Of a DNA stretch of 21,570 bases, positions 14,027 through 21,570 are shown one piece after another. This stretch comes from Nitrospirota bacterium (lineage in GTDB: Bacteria > Nitrospirota > Nitrospiria > Nitrospirales > UBA8639): the NCBI GenBank assembly GCA_020348185.1, contig CP070743.1, forward strand, positions 2,014,403 through 2,035,972, in the 5' to 3' direction. How positions within the stretch are numbered: the first letter of the stretch is position 1; each line of letters starts with the position of its first letter. The position numbers were made by a program, and so were the translations under genes. The notes below the pieces were generated by a model. It did no database searches. It saw only the letters and a list, made by a program, of their open reading frames with translations, and was not told the DNA's origin.

Positions 14027-14925
14027 GATGACCCTTTCTTGGTTTTTTTCGGTGGAAGGTAATGTTGCAGGAGGACGCGGTATCGATTCCGCAATGTGGG
14101 CGTGATAGCCTCAGGCGCGGTGATCACGGCATTCTGCAGTGCAGAATGGCAGGAACAGGTTGGGAGCCCTTGAGCCAGGTCAAGGGCGTATCGCAATACC
14201 CGCTTGGCTACTTCGACATTCTGTTTCATGATGGTGATAATCGCCTCTACCGACACGGCCTCTTCGGTCTGATGCCAGCAGTCGAAGTCGGTCACCAAAG
14301 CCAGCGTCGCATAACAAATTTCGGCTTCACGGGCCAGGTTGGCTTCAGGGATGTTGGTCATTCCAATCACGTCCGCATTCCATTGCCGATATAGATGGGA
14401 TTCTGCCCGGGTTGAAAATTGAGGACCTTCAATGCAGACATAGGTCCCGGGCCGATGGACAGTTGCTCCCACTTCCTGACTGGCTTGCCACAACACGTTG
14501 GAGACAATCGAACAGATGGGGTCCGAAAAGGGGATGTGGGCAACCACCCCTCGATCAAAAAACGTCCTCTTTCGTTGCATGGTGGTTCGGTCGATGAACT
14601 GGTCAGGAAGGGCCAGGTCCCCCGGTTTAATGGATTCTTTCATGCTCCCGACCGCACTCACCGAGAAAATTCTTTTTACCCCAAGAGCCTTGAGGGCATA
14701 AATGTTAGCTCGATAATTGATGGCCGTTGGCGGGATGCGATGGCCTCTGCCGTGCCTCGCCAGGAATGCCACCACGGATTCGCCCAGATTCCCTAGAATA
14801 ATTTCATCCGATGGCTGTCCGAAGGGGGTCGTTCGTCGGACTCTTCGGATCCGCTCCAGCCCTTGAAGCTCGTAAAGGCCACTGCCTCCAATAATTGCGA
14901 TGTCAGCGTACGGTTTTTTTTTCAT
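14023..14925 (-). CDS. mtnP: S-methyl-5'-thioadenosine phosphorylase
   Basis: This enzyme splits methylthioadenosine with phosphate into adenine and 5-methylthioribose-1-phosphate, the first step in recycling the by-product of polyamine synthesis and some radical-SAM or homoserine-lactone reactions. Visible motifs of the PNP/MTAP family are IIGGSGLYEL (11-20), FLARHGRGHRIPP with R58-H59-G60 (phosphate binding), SAVGSM, CIEGPQFSTRAES (164-176), GMTNIPEANLAREAEICY (188-205) and VTDFDCW (211-217). The aspartates of TDFD select 6-aminopurines over 6-oxopurines, favouring MtnP over a guanosine/inosine phosphorylase. The 300-residue length is near normal. ATG 14925 has no Shine-Dalgarno. The gene starts 21 bp after miaA and overlaps pfkB. 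Confidence 0.92.
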   Translation of the reverse strand: MKKKPYADIAIIGGSGLYELQGLERIRRVRRTTPFGQPSDEIILGNLGESVVAFLARHGRGHRIPPTAINYRANIYALKALGVKRIFSVSAVGSMKESIKPGDLALPDQFIDRTTMQRKRTFFDRGVVAHIPFSDPICSIVSNVLWQASQEVGATVHRPGTYVCIEGPQFSTRAESHLYRQWNADVIGMTNIPEANLAREAEICYATLALVTDFDCWHQTEEAVSVEAIITIMKQNVEVAKRVLRYALDLAQGLPTCSCHSALQNAVITAPEAITPTLRNRYRVLLQHYLPPKKTKKGSS

Positions 14926-14946
14926 AAAATTTTTTAGAACAGGTCG

Positions 14947-15978
14947 TTACGATGATGACTCACAGGGAGTCAAGACCGTGTTTGGTGGTTTAACAGAGTC
15001 TGATCTCTTTAGATTGGATAGGAACTCACGGAATAATACTAACACCCGATTTGCAACCTGGCCGGAGGGCTCGTCCTCGTCAATATGTTGCCAATGAATC
15101 GATGGCTCCTTACGAAACCAGGTCATCTGCCGTTTCGCGAAATGTCGGGTATCACGCTTTAGGAGGCAGACAGCCTCGTCATAAGAATATTCTCCGGCCA
15201 AATAGCCGGAAAATTGTCGATATCCCAAGCCGGTCATGGACCGTAGCGTTCGAGAAAAGCCGCGAGTGAGCAGCTCCTGAGTTTCTTGGAGCAGACCCTT
15301 TGCAATCTCCAGTTCCACTCTGGCTTCGATACGTTTGTATAGGCTTTCCCGTTCCATCGTCAACCCGACCATGAAGGACGGATACAAGATTTCTTGAAAG
15401 CCATGACGCTGATGAGATTGAGACAGGGGCGTGCCGAGAAGGTGAAAGACTTCCAGACCTCGCTGAATTTTCACATGGTCCCGAGGATGAAGCTGCTTTG
15501 CTAACTGGGGATCAACCTTCATGAGTTCTTGGTACAGAAACCCTTCCCCCTTTTCTTTGGCTTCTTGGGTCAACCGATGACGAAACGTCCAGTCTGCAGT
15601 GGGACCAGACCACAATCCTCGAAGCACGGCACGAATGTAGAGTCCCGTCCCGCCAGCGATCAGCGGAACCGTTCCCTGTTGGTGGAGACGGGCAATTTCT
15701 TGGACGGCGTGCCGCCGAAAATCTCCAACGTTAAAGTGCTGGTCAGGGTCAACCAGATCAATGAGTTGATGGGGAATCCCCTGACGTTCTGCGATCGTTG
15801 GTTTATCGGTCCCGATGTCCATGCCACGGTACACTTGGCGCGAATCGGCGGTGAGCACTTCAGTGCCCAACTCCTTGGCCATCTCTATGGCGACCCGGCT
15901 TTTCCCTATGGCCGTAGGACCGACCAGAACGATAACGGGTTTCAGGGCTTGAATGTCTTGGCAGGTCAGGGTCATCAT
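14947..15978 (-). CDS. miaA: tRNA dimethylallyltransferase
   Basis: MiaA transfers a dimethylallyl group to N6 of A37 in tRNAs that read codons beginning with U. The P-loop is GPTAIGKS; then come ADSRQVYRGMDIGTDKP, the DLVDP..HFNVGDFRR block, and AGGTGLYIRAVLRG. The C-terminal half holds MTGLGYRQFSGYLAGE and LLKRDTRHFAKRQMTWFRKE, which bind tRNA in the family. The frame begins with TTG-ATG-ATG; the first ATG (15978) is used here, with AAAGGATG upstream as a possible binding site. It follows mutL by about 20 bp, so it belongs to the same operon. MutL-MiaA adjacency is common in bacteria. The prenyl acceptor is tRNA, not present in this operon. Confidence 0.95.
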   Translation of the reverse strand: MMTLTCQDIQALKPVIVLVGPTAIGKSRVAIEMAKELGTEVLTADSRQVYRGMDIGTDKPTIAERQGIPHQLIDLVDPDQHFNVGDFRRHAVQEIARLHQQGTVPLIAGGTGLYIRAVLRGLWSGPTADWTFRHRLTQEAKEKGEGFLYQELMKVDPQLAKQLHPRDHVKIQRGLEVFHLLGTPLSQSHQRHGFQEILYPSFMVGLTMERESLYKRIEARVELEIAKGLLQETQELLTRGFSRTLRSMTGLGYRQFSGYLAGEYSYDEAVCLLKRDTRHFAKRQMTWFRKEPSIHWQHIDEDEPSGQVANRVLVLFREFLSNLKRSDSVKPPNTVLTPCESSS

Positions 15979-15998
15979 CAAATCAGAAATTTCATCCT

Positions 15999-17780
15999 TT
16001 ACGCTCGACCGAACATTTTATTCAATTCATCCAGAGTGAGTCGAAAAGCGATCCGGCGGCCATGCGGACAGGTCATGGGATACCCTTCGCGGGCCCAATC
16101 AGTCAAGAGTTCCTGAATTTCGGGGCCGGCCATGGGGCGCCCCGCTTGGACGGCGGTCTGACAGGCCATTGAGGCGAATAGAGGGCGGACTTTGGCCTCT
16201 AGAGAGTCAGTCGAGTGCCATTCTGTCAAATCCTCAGCCAATTCTTGGATCAGCTGACTGACACCGATCGTTCCAAGCATAGCCGGGACTGATCGGACCA
16301 CAAACGCATTCTGTCCAAATTGCTCAATCTCTAGCCCAAGTTGGGCAAGATCATTCAGGTGTTCCACTAACAGTTGGCACTGATGCGGAGAGAGATCAAC
16401 GGGTTCAGGAATGAGAAGAGGTTGAGTCTGAAGCGTATTCGCTTTCCAGGCCCGCAATAATCTTTCGAACAGCACCCGTTCATGAGCCGTGTGTTGATCA
16501 ACGATTTGCAACTCTTCATTCACCTGACCAACCAGGAATGTTCGGTTCACTTGGCCCAGTGGGTGCACTTCCAGCTCTTGATTGATGAGTGAATAAGCCG
16601 GAGGCGTTTCCCGGCTAATTTGAGAAGCGGCGGTCTCCGCATGGTTTTCTGGTGAATACAGCAGGTTTTGAGTCTCACTCGAAAGGGGTGCGGTCTTCGG
16701 CTCGGGTGTCCACTGATCTGTCTGTCCTCTCCCTTGTTCCGGTCTTTCGGCTGATGGGGCGATGATTGGACTTGGGAGGGTCTTGTGGAGAGAAAGTTTC
16801 ACAGCTTCTTTGACCGCCGAATGAATGAAATCTGGCTGAGAAAAGCGAACTTCCCGTTTTGCCGGGTGAACATTGACATCGACGACGGCGGGGTCCAAGT
16901 CAAGAAAGAGGGCGAATATCGGATGCCGCCCTTTCGGCAGAAAGGATCCATAGGCTTGATAGGTAGCATGGGCAATGGTCGTATTCTTTACTGGTCGGCG
17001 ATTGACAAATATTTCCTGGGGCGTCCTCCCCGTGCCGGTGTGATAGGGGCTGACCGTGTACCCTTCCACCCGAAGTCCGGACTGTTTGTGATCAACCCGC
17101 AACATCTTATTCACAAACCGGTCTCCGTAAATTTGGAGAATCCGATCGCGGGGTATACTCACGGAAGGAAGGTCAAAGACGGAATGACCATTGTGGACCA
17201 GGCGGAAATGAACGGCCGGCCATGCCATGGCCTCTTGCTGCACCACCTGACAAATTTTGGAGAATTCCGTCGCAATGGATTTGAGGAACTTTTTCCGGGC
17301 CGGTGTGTTGAAAAACAAATCCTTGACTTCCACTTGCGTTCCTGGAGCTCCGGAATAATCGGAGAGTGACCAGGAATCCCCGCCATCTGAGGATGTCGCG
17401 GTACCAACGAGCTCTTCTCGTCGCATGGTGCGAAGAGAGAACCTCGAGATGGAGGCAATGCTGGGAAGGGCTTCTCCCCTAAATCCCAATGTTCGAATGT
17501 TGTGCAAATCCTGTTCGGATTGAAGTTTGCTGGTCGCAAAGCGATGACAGGCCAATTGCGCATTCTCACGGGTCATGCCTTCTCCATCGTCAGTGACGCG
17601 GATCAAACCCCGTCCTCCTTCTTCGACTTCCACCGTAACCATCTGACCCGCCGCATCCAAGCTATTATCGATCAATTCTTTGACGACCGCAGCGGGACGT
17701 TCAACCACTTCGCCGGCAGCAATCCGGGTCGAAAGGGATTCGGGCAAGATTTTGATTGTCGTCGAGGGTTGGTTGCTCAT
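15999..17780 (-). CDS. mutL: DNA mismatch repair protein MutL (endonuclease type)
   Basis: MutL links mismatch recognition by MutS to strand removal. ATG 17780 (MSNQPSTTIKILPESL) is chosen: the frame continues upstream to a TTG at 17864 inside the cpoB coding region, but this adds residues unlike MutL. The GHKL ATPase motifs are AAGEVVERPAAVVKELIDNSLDA (21-43), DDGEGM (64-69) and GFRGEALPSI. A Pro/Ser/Thr/Gln-rich linker lies in the middle. The C-terminal domain carries DQHTAHERVLFE, fitting the DQHA(X)2E(X)4E metal site of latent endonucleases, plus ACQTAVQAG and CPHGRRIAF. This implies nicking by MutL itself, as in bacteria lacking MutH. The length is 593 residues. It starts 58 bp beyond the cpoB stop on the same strand. 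Confidence 0.95.
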   Translation of the reverse strand: MSNQPSTTIKILPESLSTRIAAGEVVERPAAVVKELIDNSLDAAGQMVTVEVEEGGRGLIRVTDDGEGMTRENAQLACHRFATSKLQSEQDLHNIRTLGFRGEALPSIASISRFSLRTMRREELVGTATSSDGGDSWSLSDYSGAPGTQVEVKDLFFNTPARKKFLKSIATEFSKICQVVQQEAMAWPAVHFRLVHNGHSVFDLPSVSIPRDRILQIYGDRFVNKMLRVDHKQSGLRVEGYTVSPYHTGTGRTPQEIFVNRRPVKNTTIAHATYQAYGSFLPKGRHPIFALFLDLDPAVVDVNVHPAKREVRFSQPDFIHSAVKEAVKLSLHKTLPSPIIAPSAERPEQGRGQTDQWTPEPKTAPLSSETQNLLYSPENHAETAASQISRETPPAYSLINQELEVHPLGQVNRTFLVGQVNEELQIVDQHTAHERVLFERLLRAWKANTLQTQPLLIPEPVDLSPHQCQLLVEHLNDLAQLGLEIEQFGQNAFVVRSVPAMLGTIGVSQLIQELAEDLTEWHSTDSLEAKVRPLFASMACQTAVQAGRPMAGPEIQELLTDWAREGYPMTCPHGRRIAFRLTLDELNKMFGRA

Positions 17781-17838
17781 CGGTTCATGAGAGTGAATGG
17801 GCTGCTTCAGGCTCGGCAGAGCATCACTGAGATAGAAA

Positions 17839-18768
17839 TCAGCGGGCAGCCTGGGCTTTGGCAATTTGAATTTTGGCCTGTTCGGCCTCGGGAGAGTCCG
17901 GAAACTTTTGGATCACTTCGTCCCAGAATTCCTGGGCTTTTGGCGCTTGATCCGTTTCCATCATGACCAACCCTAATTTGAGTAGGGCAGGAGGAACGTA
18001 TTTATTATCGGGGAATGCGGTGAGAATATGCTGTAACGCCCTGGTGGCTCCCTTATATTGCTTTTGGATGTATTGAGCGTCTCCTAAATAGTAGTACGCT
18101 TGAGGCGTTAGGGCTCCTGCTGGATACTGTTTGACAAATTGCTGAAATTCCACTGTGGCTCGGGCATATCGACCATTCAAATAGGATTTATAGGCGGAAC
18201 GAAATGCGGAGGCTTGATTATCCGAAGCCTCTACCAATTGACCGTTGGAATTATTCTCTTTTAGAGACGGGGTATCAGTCGGATTGGGATTAGGTTTTTT
18301 TGGTGTCTCTTTTTCCACTTCCTTTTTGGGATTTGGGGTGTTGACCTGTTTAGGTTCCTCTAAGGGACGTTCGTTGATGAGATTATCTAACCGCGATTCA
18401 ATCGCTTTGACTCGAATTGACAGATCTTGATCCCGCTGTCGGGTTGATGAGCGAGTCTGGTCAATCTGGTCACGAAGGTGAGTACTGGTACGCTCAAGCT
18501 TATCCAAAAGATTCCGCGTATCCAGACTGGCTTCCTCTTCCGTCTTGATCAGCTCACCAACCAAAAAGTCATGTTCATCGAGCTGCGATTCTATGGTATC
18601 AAGCCGTTCCAGGATTTGTTGCTCTTGCTTGAGAAAGGCGCCTTGTTGTTCGTTCAGCGTTTGGACTTCTTTTTTTAAATCTGCCAGATTGGGTTCGGTG
18701 GCGCAGCCAAAGAGGCTCATCAGTAGAAAGACTGCGAAGGTATGATTGAAGACATGTAAGGATTTCAC
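17839..18768 (-). CDS. cpoB: Tol-Pal system protein CpoB/YbgF (TPR lipoprotein variant)
   Basis: CpoB coordinates outer-membrane constriction and peptidoglycan synthesis at division through the Tol machinery. GTG 18768 is preferred because AAGGGTGG lies 8 bases upstream and yields a short signal peptide MKSLHVFNHTFAVFLLMSLF followed by C22; a GTG at 18780 is also possible. The LFGC sequence is lipobox-like, so the protein may be lipid-anchored, unlike E. coli CpoB. A coiled-coil trimerisation region (about residues 29-130) and a Pro/Lys/Asn-rich linker (140-175) lead into three TPR units (residues about 190-305; FRSAYKSYLNGRYARA, AYYYLGDAQYIQKQYKGA, ALLKLGLVMMETDQAPKA). Position next to pal supports the assignment. 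Confidence 0.9.
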   Translation of the reverse strand: MKSLHVFNHTFAVFLLMSLFGCATEPNLADLKKEVQTLNEQQGAFLKQEQQILERLDTIESQLDEHDFLVGELIKTEEEASLDTRNLLDKLERTSTHLRDQIDQTRSSTRQRDQDLSIRVKAIESRLDNLINERPLEEPKQVNTPNPKKEVEKETPKKPNPNPTDTPSLKENNSNGQLVEASDNQASAFRSAYKSYLNGRYARATVEFQQFVKQYPAGALTPQAYYYLGDAQYIQKQYKGATRALQHILTAFPDNKYVPPALLKLGLVMMETDQAPKAQEFWDEVIQKFPDSPEAEQAKIQIAKAQAAR

Positions 18769-18780
18769 AACCGAGACCAC

Positions 18781-19059
18781 CCTTGAAACAACGTGATATG
18801 AACGTTCAATGTGAAAGGAACATCATTGAAATGGGTAACGAGGAATGATGGACCATAAACGTTGAACTTTTGGACCTGTTCTATGAGGGAAATTGTATCA
18901 GGAAAGGTTCTTGTGAGGGAAGATGGGGAGTTTCAACCGTGTGAAGTGGTCAAAAAACCGTTTATTCAAAGTTCCGTAAGTTATTGAAAAAAAAGGGTTT
19001 CGACGATTGAAGAGGGAATCATACATGCCGAACCTTCCCACCCAAGACTCTAAAGAGTT
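18781..19059. other. Spacer between the coiled-coil lipoprotein gene and cpoB
   Basis: This 279-bp spacer has no gene. It contains the perfect 10-bp palindrome TGAACGTTCA (18799-18808) and an AACGTTGAAC motif near 18857, related to the ACGTTCA heptamers at 11565. A minus-strand TACAAT (-10-like) occurs near 18893 but without a fitting -35, so no promoter is claimed. The spacer is the largest gap in the right-hand gene array and could carry an internal promoter for cpoB-mutL. Confidence 0.45.
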
Positions 19060-20844
19060 CTATTGTTTGACTTTTTTGGCTTGAAGTTGGTTGATGCGTT
19101 TGGCCAATTCGGCAATCCGTTCTTCGTGTTGATCAACACGCTCCCCGAATTTTTTTCCAATGGTGGTAAGGACATCACGAAGTTTATTGACCGTTTCGGT
19201 CAATTGATTGAGGTGCGCTCGGTTATCCCGGGACGTTTTTTTGAGCCCATCCACAGATTGAAAACTGGTGAGAGCTTTATTGAGGTGCTGTTCTTGTTGG
19301 TCAATACGGTTGTTTATCTGCGTATTGACTTGCCCCAGGGCTTTATTCTCTGAGGCAATGGCCGAGTTGACTTCCTTCAAATGCTGGTTGATGGTTTGAA
19401 CATCGGAATCAATTTTGGTGGTGACCGCGGACTGATGTTTCTCCAATTCCACCATGCGATTCGTAAGCTGACGGTTAGTGGTTTCCAGCTCCCCTTTTAT
19501 AGCCTGAAGCATTTGGATCTGCTGAGTTAAGTTACTCAAGGCTTGTTCGTGTGTCGTCAGTTGCGTAGCGAGATCCCCGGTGGTTGTTTGAAGAGCCTGG
19601 TTCATCGAGGTCAGACTGGCAGTGAGCTCATCAAGATGGCGAGTCGTATTTTGTCGGTTGGTTTCCATCGTTTGGTCCATGGAGGTCTGGTGGGACTCCA
19701 GAAGTTTCATTCGCTCATCAAGACGTCCGGCTTGTTGAATGAGATCATCACCTCGTTGCCCTAACAGGCTTCCCATCACGTCTTGATGCTCCTTCAACTG
19801 AAGGGCGGTTTGTCTCAATTCTTGAAGTTCATTCGATTGAGTCACCAATTGGGCTTCAAGGCCTCCCAGCTCACCTTGAAGACTACTCATGCTTGTCTGG
19901 ACATCCTGTTCCACATGGGTTTTCAAGGCCTGGGTGTCCATATTGAGTTTCTCCGTGGCCGTAAGCATGTCTTGTTCCAGTTGGGTGTGTTTGGATTCCA
20001 GAACTGCGACACGGGCAGCTTCTTCGTCCAAACGGCTGCCAAGGAGCGTCCCTGATTGTCCCATGGCTTCTTTGATGGTGGTGACCGATTGCGATACTTC
20101 ATCAATATTCGCGGTGTTAGTGGCCAAATGGGTTTGAATCTCGGCCAACGTGGCCTGGGAGACCTGCACATTTTGACCCATTTGTTGACTCAGCTCTGAT
20201 TCGACACGGCTGTCTCGTTCAGCTTCTTGGACGAATTTGTTGCCTAAGTCGGCCAGGGATTCCTTAAAGGCGGTCAAGGCCGTTTGAAACTCAGCCATTT
20301 TTTCGTTGTAGGAGGTTCCATCCTGGTCAACTTGTTGAATCAGCGCGGCTGTTTTGGCTTCCTGAGAGGTCAGCTCTTCTTTCTGAGCCTGCATTTGGGT
20401 TTCGACCCCTTGGATACGAACGCCAATTTGATTGTTCTCCGCTTGCATTCCAGCTTGTAGATCTTCTAACCGTTTGTTGATCTCTTCGATCCTACCATTG
20501 AAATCAGCGAAATCTTTTTCTCTAAATTCCCGAAAATCATTTTTCATCTCTGCACGAAACCGAAAAAGTTTTTTGTTTTCGGCTTGCAACTCAGCAGTTT
20601 GTTTTTTCCCTTCATCAATCGCTTCTCTTGCCTTGGTGATTTCGACCTGAAGTTCTTTTTTCTCCTTCTTAATTTGGATGATTTGATCATCCAATTCCCT
20701 TTTCATCCGGTTGAGATCAGCTTGCTGGGCAATACATCCTGATAGCATCAAACTGCAGCATCCTAGTACTGCCAGGAGCAGACGTGAGAAGCTTGGACAT
20801 GATCGCCAACCAGGGAATGAAAAATAGAGGCGTATGTCAGTCAT
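19060..20844 (-). CDS. Large coiled-coil lipoprotein of the Tol-Pal locus (594 aa)
   Basis: No named family is recognised. The N-terminus has a signal peptide with lipobox LMLSGC (C37); residues after it (IAQQAD) lack the +2 aspartate that retains lipoproteins in the inner membrane of E. coli, so outer-membrane anchoring is plausible. Nearly all of residues 41-594 are predicted by eye to be coiled coil: heptad-rich, rich in Gln, Glu, Lys and Leu, few Pro, and no Cys after the lipobox. A weak internal repeat is visible: LESKHTQLEQDM (282), LESHQTSMDQTM (382) and LEKHQSAVTTKI (467). ATG 20844 has GGAG upstream and lies 30 bp after pal. The first residues after the lipobox resemble the start of the CpoB coiled coil. 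It may be an elongated periplasmic spacer or trimeric stalk working with Pal and CpoB; this is inferred from location. Confidence 0.8.
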   Translation of the reverse strand: MTDIRLYFSFPGWRSCPSFSRLLLAVLGCCSLMLSGCIAQQADLNRMKRELDDQIIQIKKEKKELQVEITKAREAIDEGKKQTAELQAENKKLFRFRAEMKNDFREFREKDFADFNGRIEEINKRLEDLQAGMQAENNQIGVRIQGVETQMQAQKEELTSQEAKTAALIQQVDQDGTSYNEKMAEFQTALTAFKESLADLGNKFVQEAERDSRVESELSQQMGQNVQVSQATLAEIQTHLATNTANIDEVSQSVTTIKEAMGQSGTLLGSRLDEEAARVAVLESKHTQLEQDMLTATEKLNMDTQALKTHVEQDVQTSMSSLQGELGGLEAQLVTQSNELQELRQTALQLKEHQDVMGSLLGQRGDDLIQQAGRLDERMKLLESHQTSMDQTMETNRQNTTRHLDELTASLTSMNQALQTTTGDLATQLTTHEQALSNLTQQIQMLQAIKGELETTNRQLTNRMVELEKHQSAVTTKIDSDVQTINQHLKEVNSAIASENKALGQVNTQINNRIDQQEQHLNKALTSFQSVDGLKKTSRDNRAHLNQLTETVNKLRDVLTTIGKKFGERVDQHEERIAELAKRINQLQAKKVKQ

Positions 20845-20874
20845 AACTCCACTTCGGTCTCGGAATGTTTAAGG

Positions 20875-21570
20875 TTACTGCACAATAAGATGTCCACGGC
20901 GGTTTTCTTGGTAACAAAATTCTGTCGAATCGGTACAAAATGGTTTCTCTTTTCCATAGGTGACCACTGAGAGTCTTGAAGGTTCCACCCCAAGGGCGAC
21001 GAGATAGTCTCGAATCGCGATCGCCCGTTTCTTTCCTAAAACAATATTGTACGCTTGAGTTCCCCGTTGATCGCAGTGCCCCTCGATTAACAAGTTCATG
21101 TCGGCATCATCCTGTAACAAATTGGCGTTCTTTTCCAGCAGATCTTTTCCCTCTTGGGTGATCTTCCAGCTATCAAATTCAAAATAGATATCCTGAAGAC
21201 CGGCAGCGGCCGTGGCCAATTCATCTTCATGGATTCGTGCCAGTTGCTCTTCGATCGCATCTGAGGATTCGACTTTCGCGACCACAATATTTTCCGGAAC
21301 CCGCTCGACATGGGGAGAGTCCATCAGCTCCCGTTGATCTGGTGTCGGTTGAACTAAGGCTCCGAATTCTTCCTCTGTCGAGGACCCAAAGGGGGTCCCA
21401 TCACCCGGTTCCAAGGCTGTTTGATAAGCTGAGGGAGCTGGGATTTCTTCTTGGCCTCCTGAATTGGAGTGGTGTTGAATCCCTTCACTCGTTCCTGCGG
21501 CAGTCGATATCCCACCAGTTTCCGAGGTGTCCAGAGATTCCTCTGCGCTTTCCCCCCGAATGGTAGGGAG
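20875..21570 (-). CDS. pal: Peptidoglycan-associated lipoprotein Pal, N-terminus outside the window
   Basis: Pal binds peptidoglycan and, with TolB, links the outer membrane to the wall. The OmpA-like domain occupies the C-terminal ~110 residues: LQDIYFEFDSWKIT, LLIEGHCDQRGTQAYNIVLG and the ending ENRRGHLIVQ, with the peptidoglycan-contacting segments GHCDQRG and NRRGH. Three cysteines are present (GHCD, PFCTD, EFCYQ), the last two probably paired. A TTG at 21414 could be read as a start, but the frame stays open to the window edge (first visible residues LPTIRGESAEESLDTSE), so the gene is partial here. The visible N-terminal part is a long acidic, Gly/Ser/Glu-rich linker; the signal peptide and lipobox should lie beyond 21570, perhaps behind tolB. 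Confidence 0.93.
   Translation of the reverse strand, partial: LPTIRGESAEESLDTSETGGISTAAGTSEGIQHHSNSGGQEEIPAPSAYQTALEPGDGTPFGSSTEEEFGALVQPTPDQRELMDSPHVERVPENIVVAKVESSDAIEEQLARIHEDELATAAAGLQDIYFEFDSWKITQEGKDLLEKNANLLQDDADMNLLIEGHCDQRGTQAYNIVLGKKRAIAIRDYLVALGVEPSRLSVVTYGKEKPFCTDSTEFCYQENRRGHLIVQ

Noticed and set aside
15999..17780. Endonuclease motif in MutL as an unusual feature
   Set aside because: DQHA(X)2E(X)4E-type MutL is the normal form in most bacteria without MutH.
21414..21416. TTG at 21414 as the start of pal
   Set aside because: The frame is open to the window edge, no ribosome-binding site precedes this codon, and Pal needs a signal peptide and lipobox that are not present downstream of it.
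1..21570. CRISPR array, prophage, toxin-antitoxin or restriction system
   Set aside because: No regularly spaced repeats, Cas, phage structural, toxin or methyltransferase motifs were seen on either strand; the IS is the only mobile element supported.

Overview
The window reads as a chromosomal segment of a Nitrospira-like bacterium of moderate GC. The basis is gene order and protein style: a Tol-Pal tail (pal, cpoB) running into mutL, miaA, mtnP, a PfkB kinase and a RodZ-like gene, plus small secreted c-type cytochromes and an alpha-glucan phosphorylase. No rRNA or taxonomic marker was compared, so the assignment is an inference.

Left end (1-1800): an IS3-family insertion sequence (194-1423), visibly more GC-rich than its surroundings, lies downstream of two minus-strand tRNA genes, tRNA-Arg(CCG) followed by tRNA-Lys(CTT). 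A second IS-end-like sequence just outside the left terminal repeat suggests an older, nested insertion.

Middle left (1800-8640): two REP-like palindromes in the same orientation bracket a gene for an exported protein with an HELFH zinc-protease motif. A UvrD/PcrA-type helicase follows on the minus strand. Divergent from it are two uncharacterised plus-strand genes (88 and 287 residues, the second with a good sigma-70 promoter) and an alpha-glucan phosphorylase.

Middle (8640-12240): a small membrane-anchored protein, a convergent acidic HEAT-repeat protein, a short basic protein, and two paralogous monohaem cytochromes c. The cytochrome at 10815 has its own promoter, leader hairpin and strong rho-independent terminator. 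Intergenic spacers here carry heptamer-periodic repeats.

Right (12238-21570): a long minus-strand array read from right to left: pal (runs off the window edge), a 594-residue coiled-coil lipoprotein, cpoB/ybgF, mutL, miaA, mtnP, pfkB, rodZ. Most junctions are tight (mtnP-pfkB overlap by 4 bp, pfkB-rodZ are 4 bp apart), so envelope integrity, mismatch repair, tRNA modification and methylthioadenosine salvage appear to be co-transcribed. The least explained element is the large coiled-coil lipoprotein between Pal and CpoB; the paralogous cytochromes with an extra conserved cysteine pair and the REP-bracketed HExxH gene come next.
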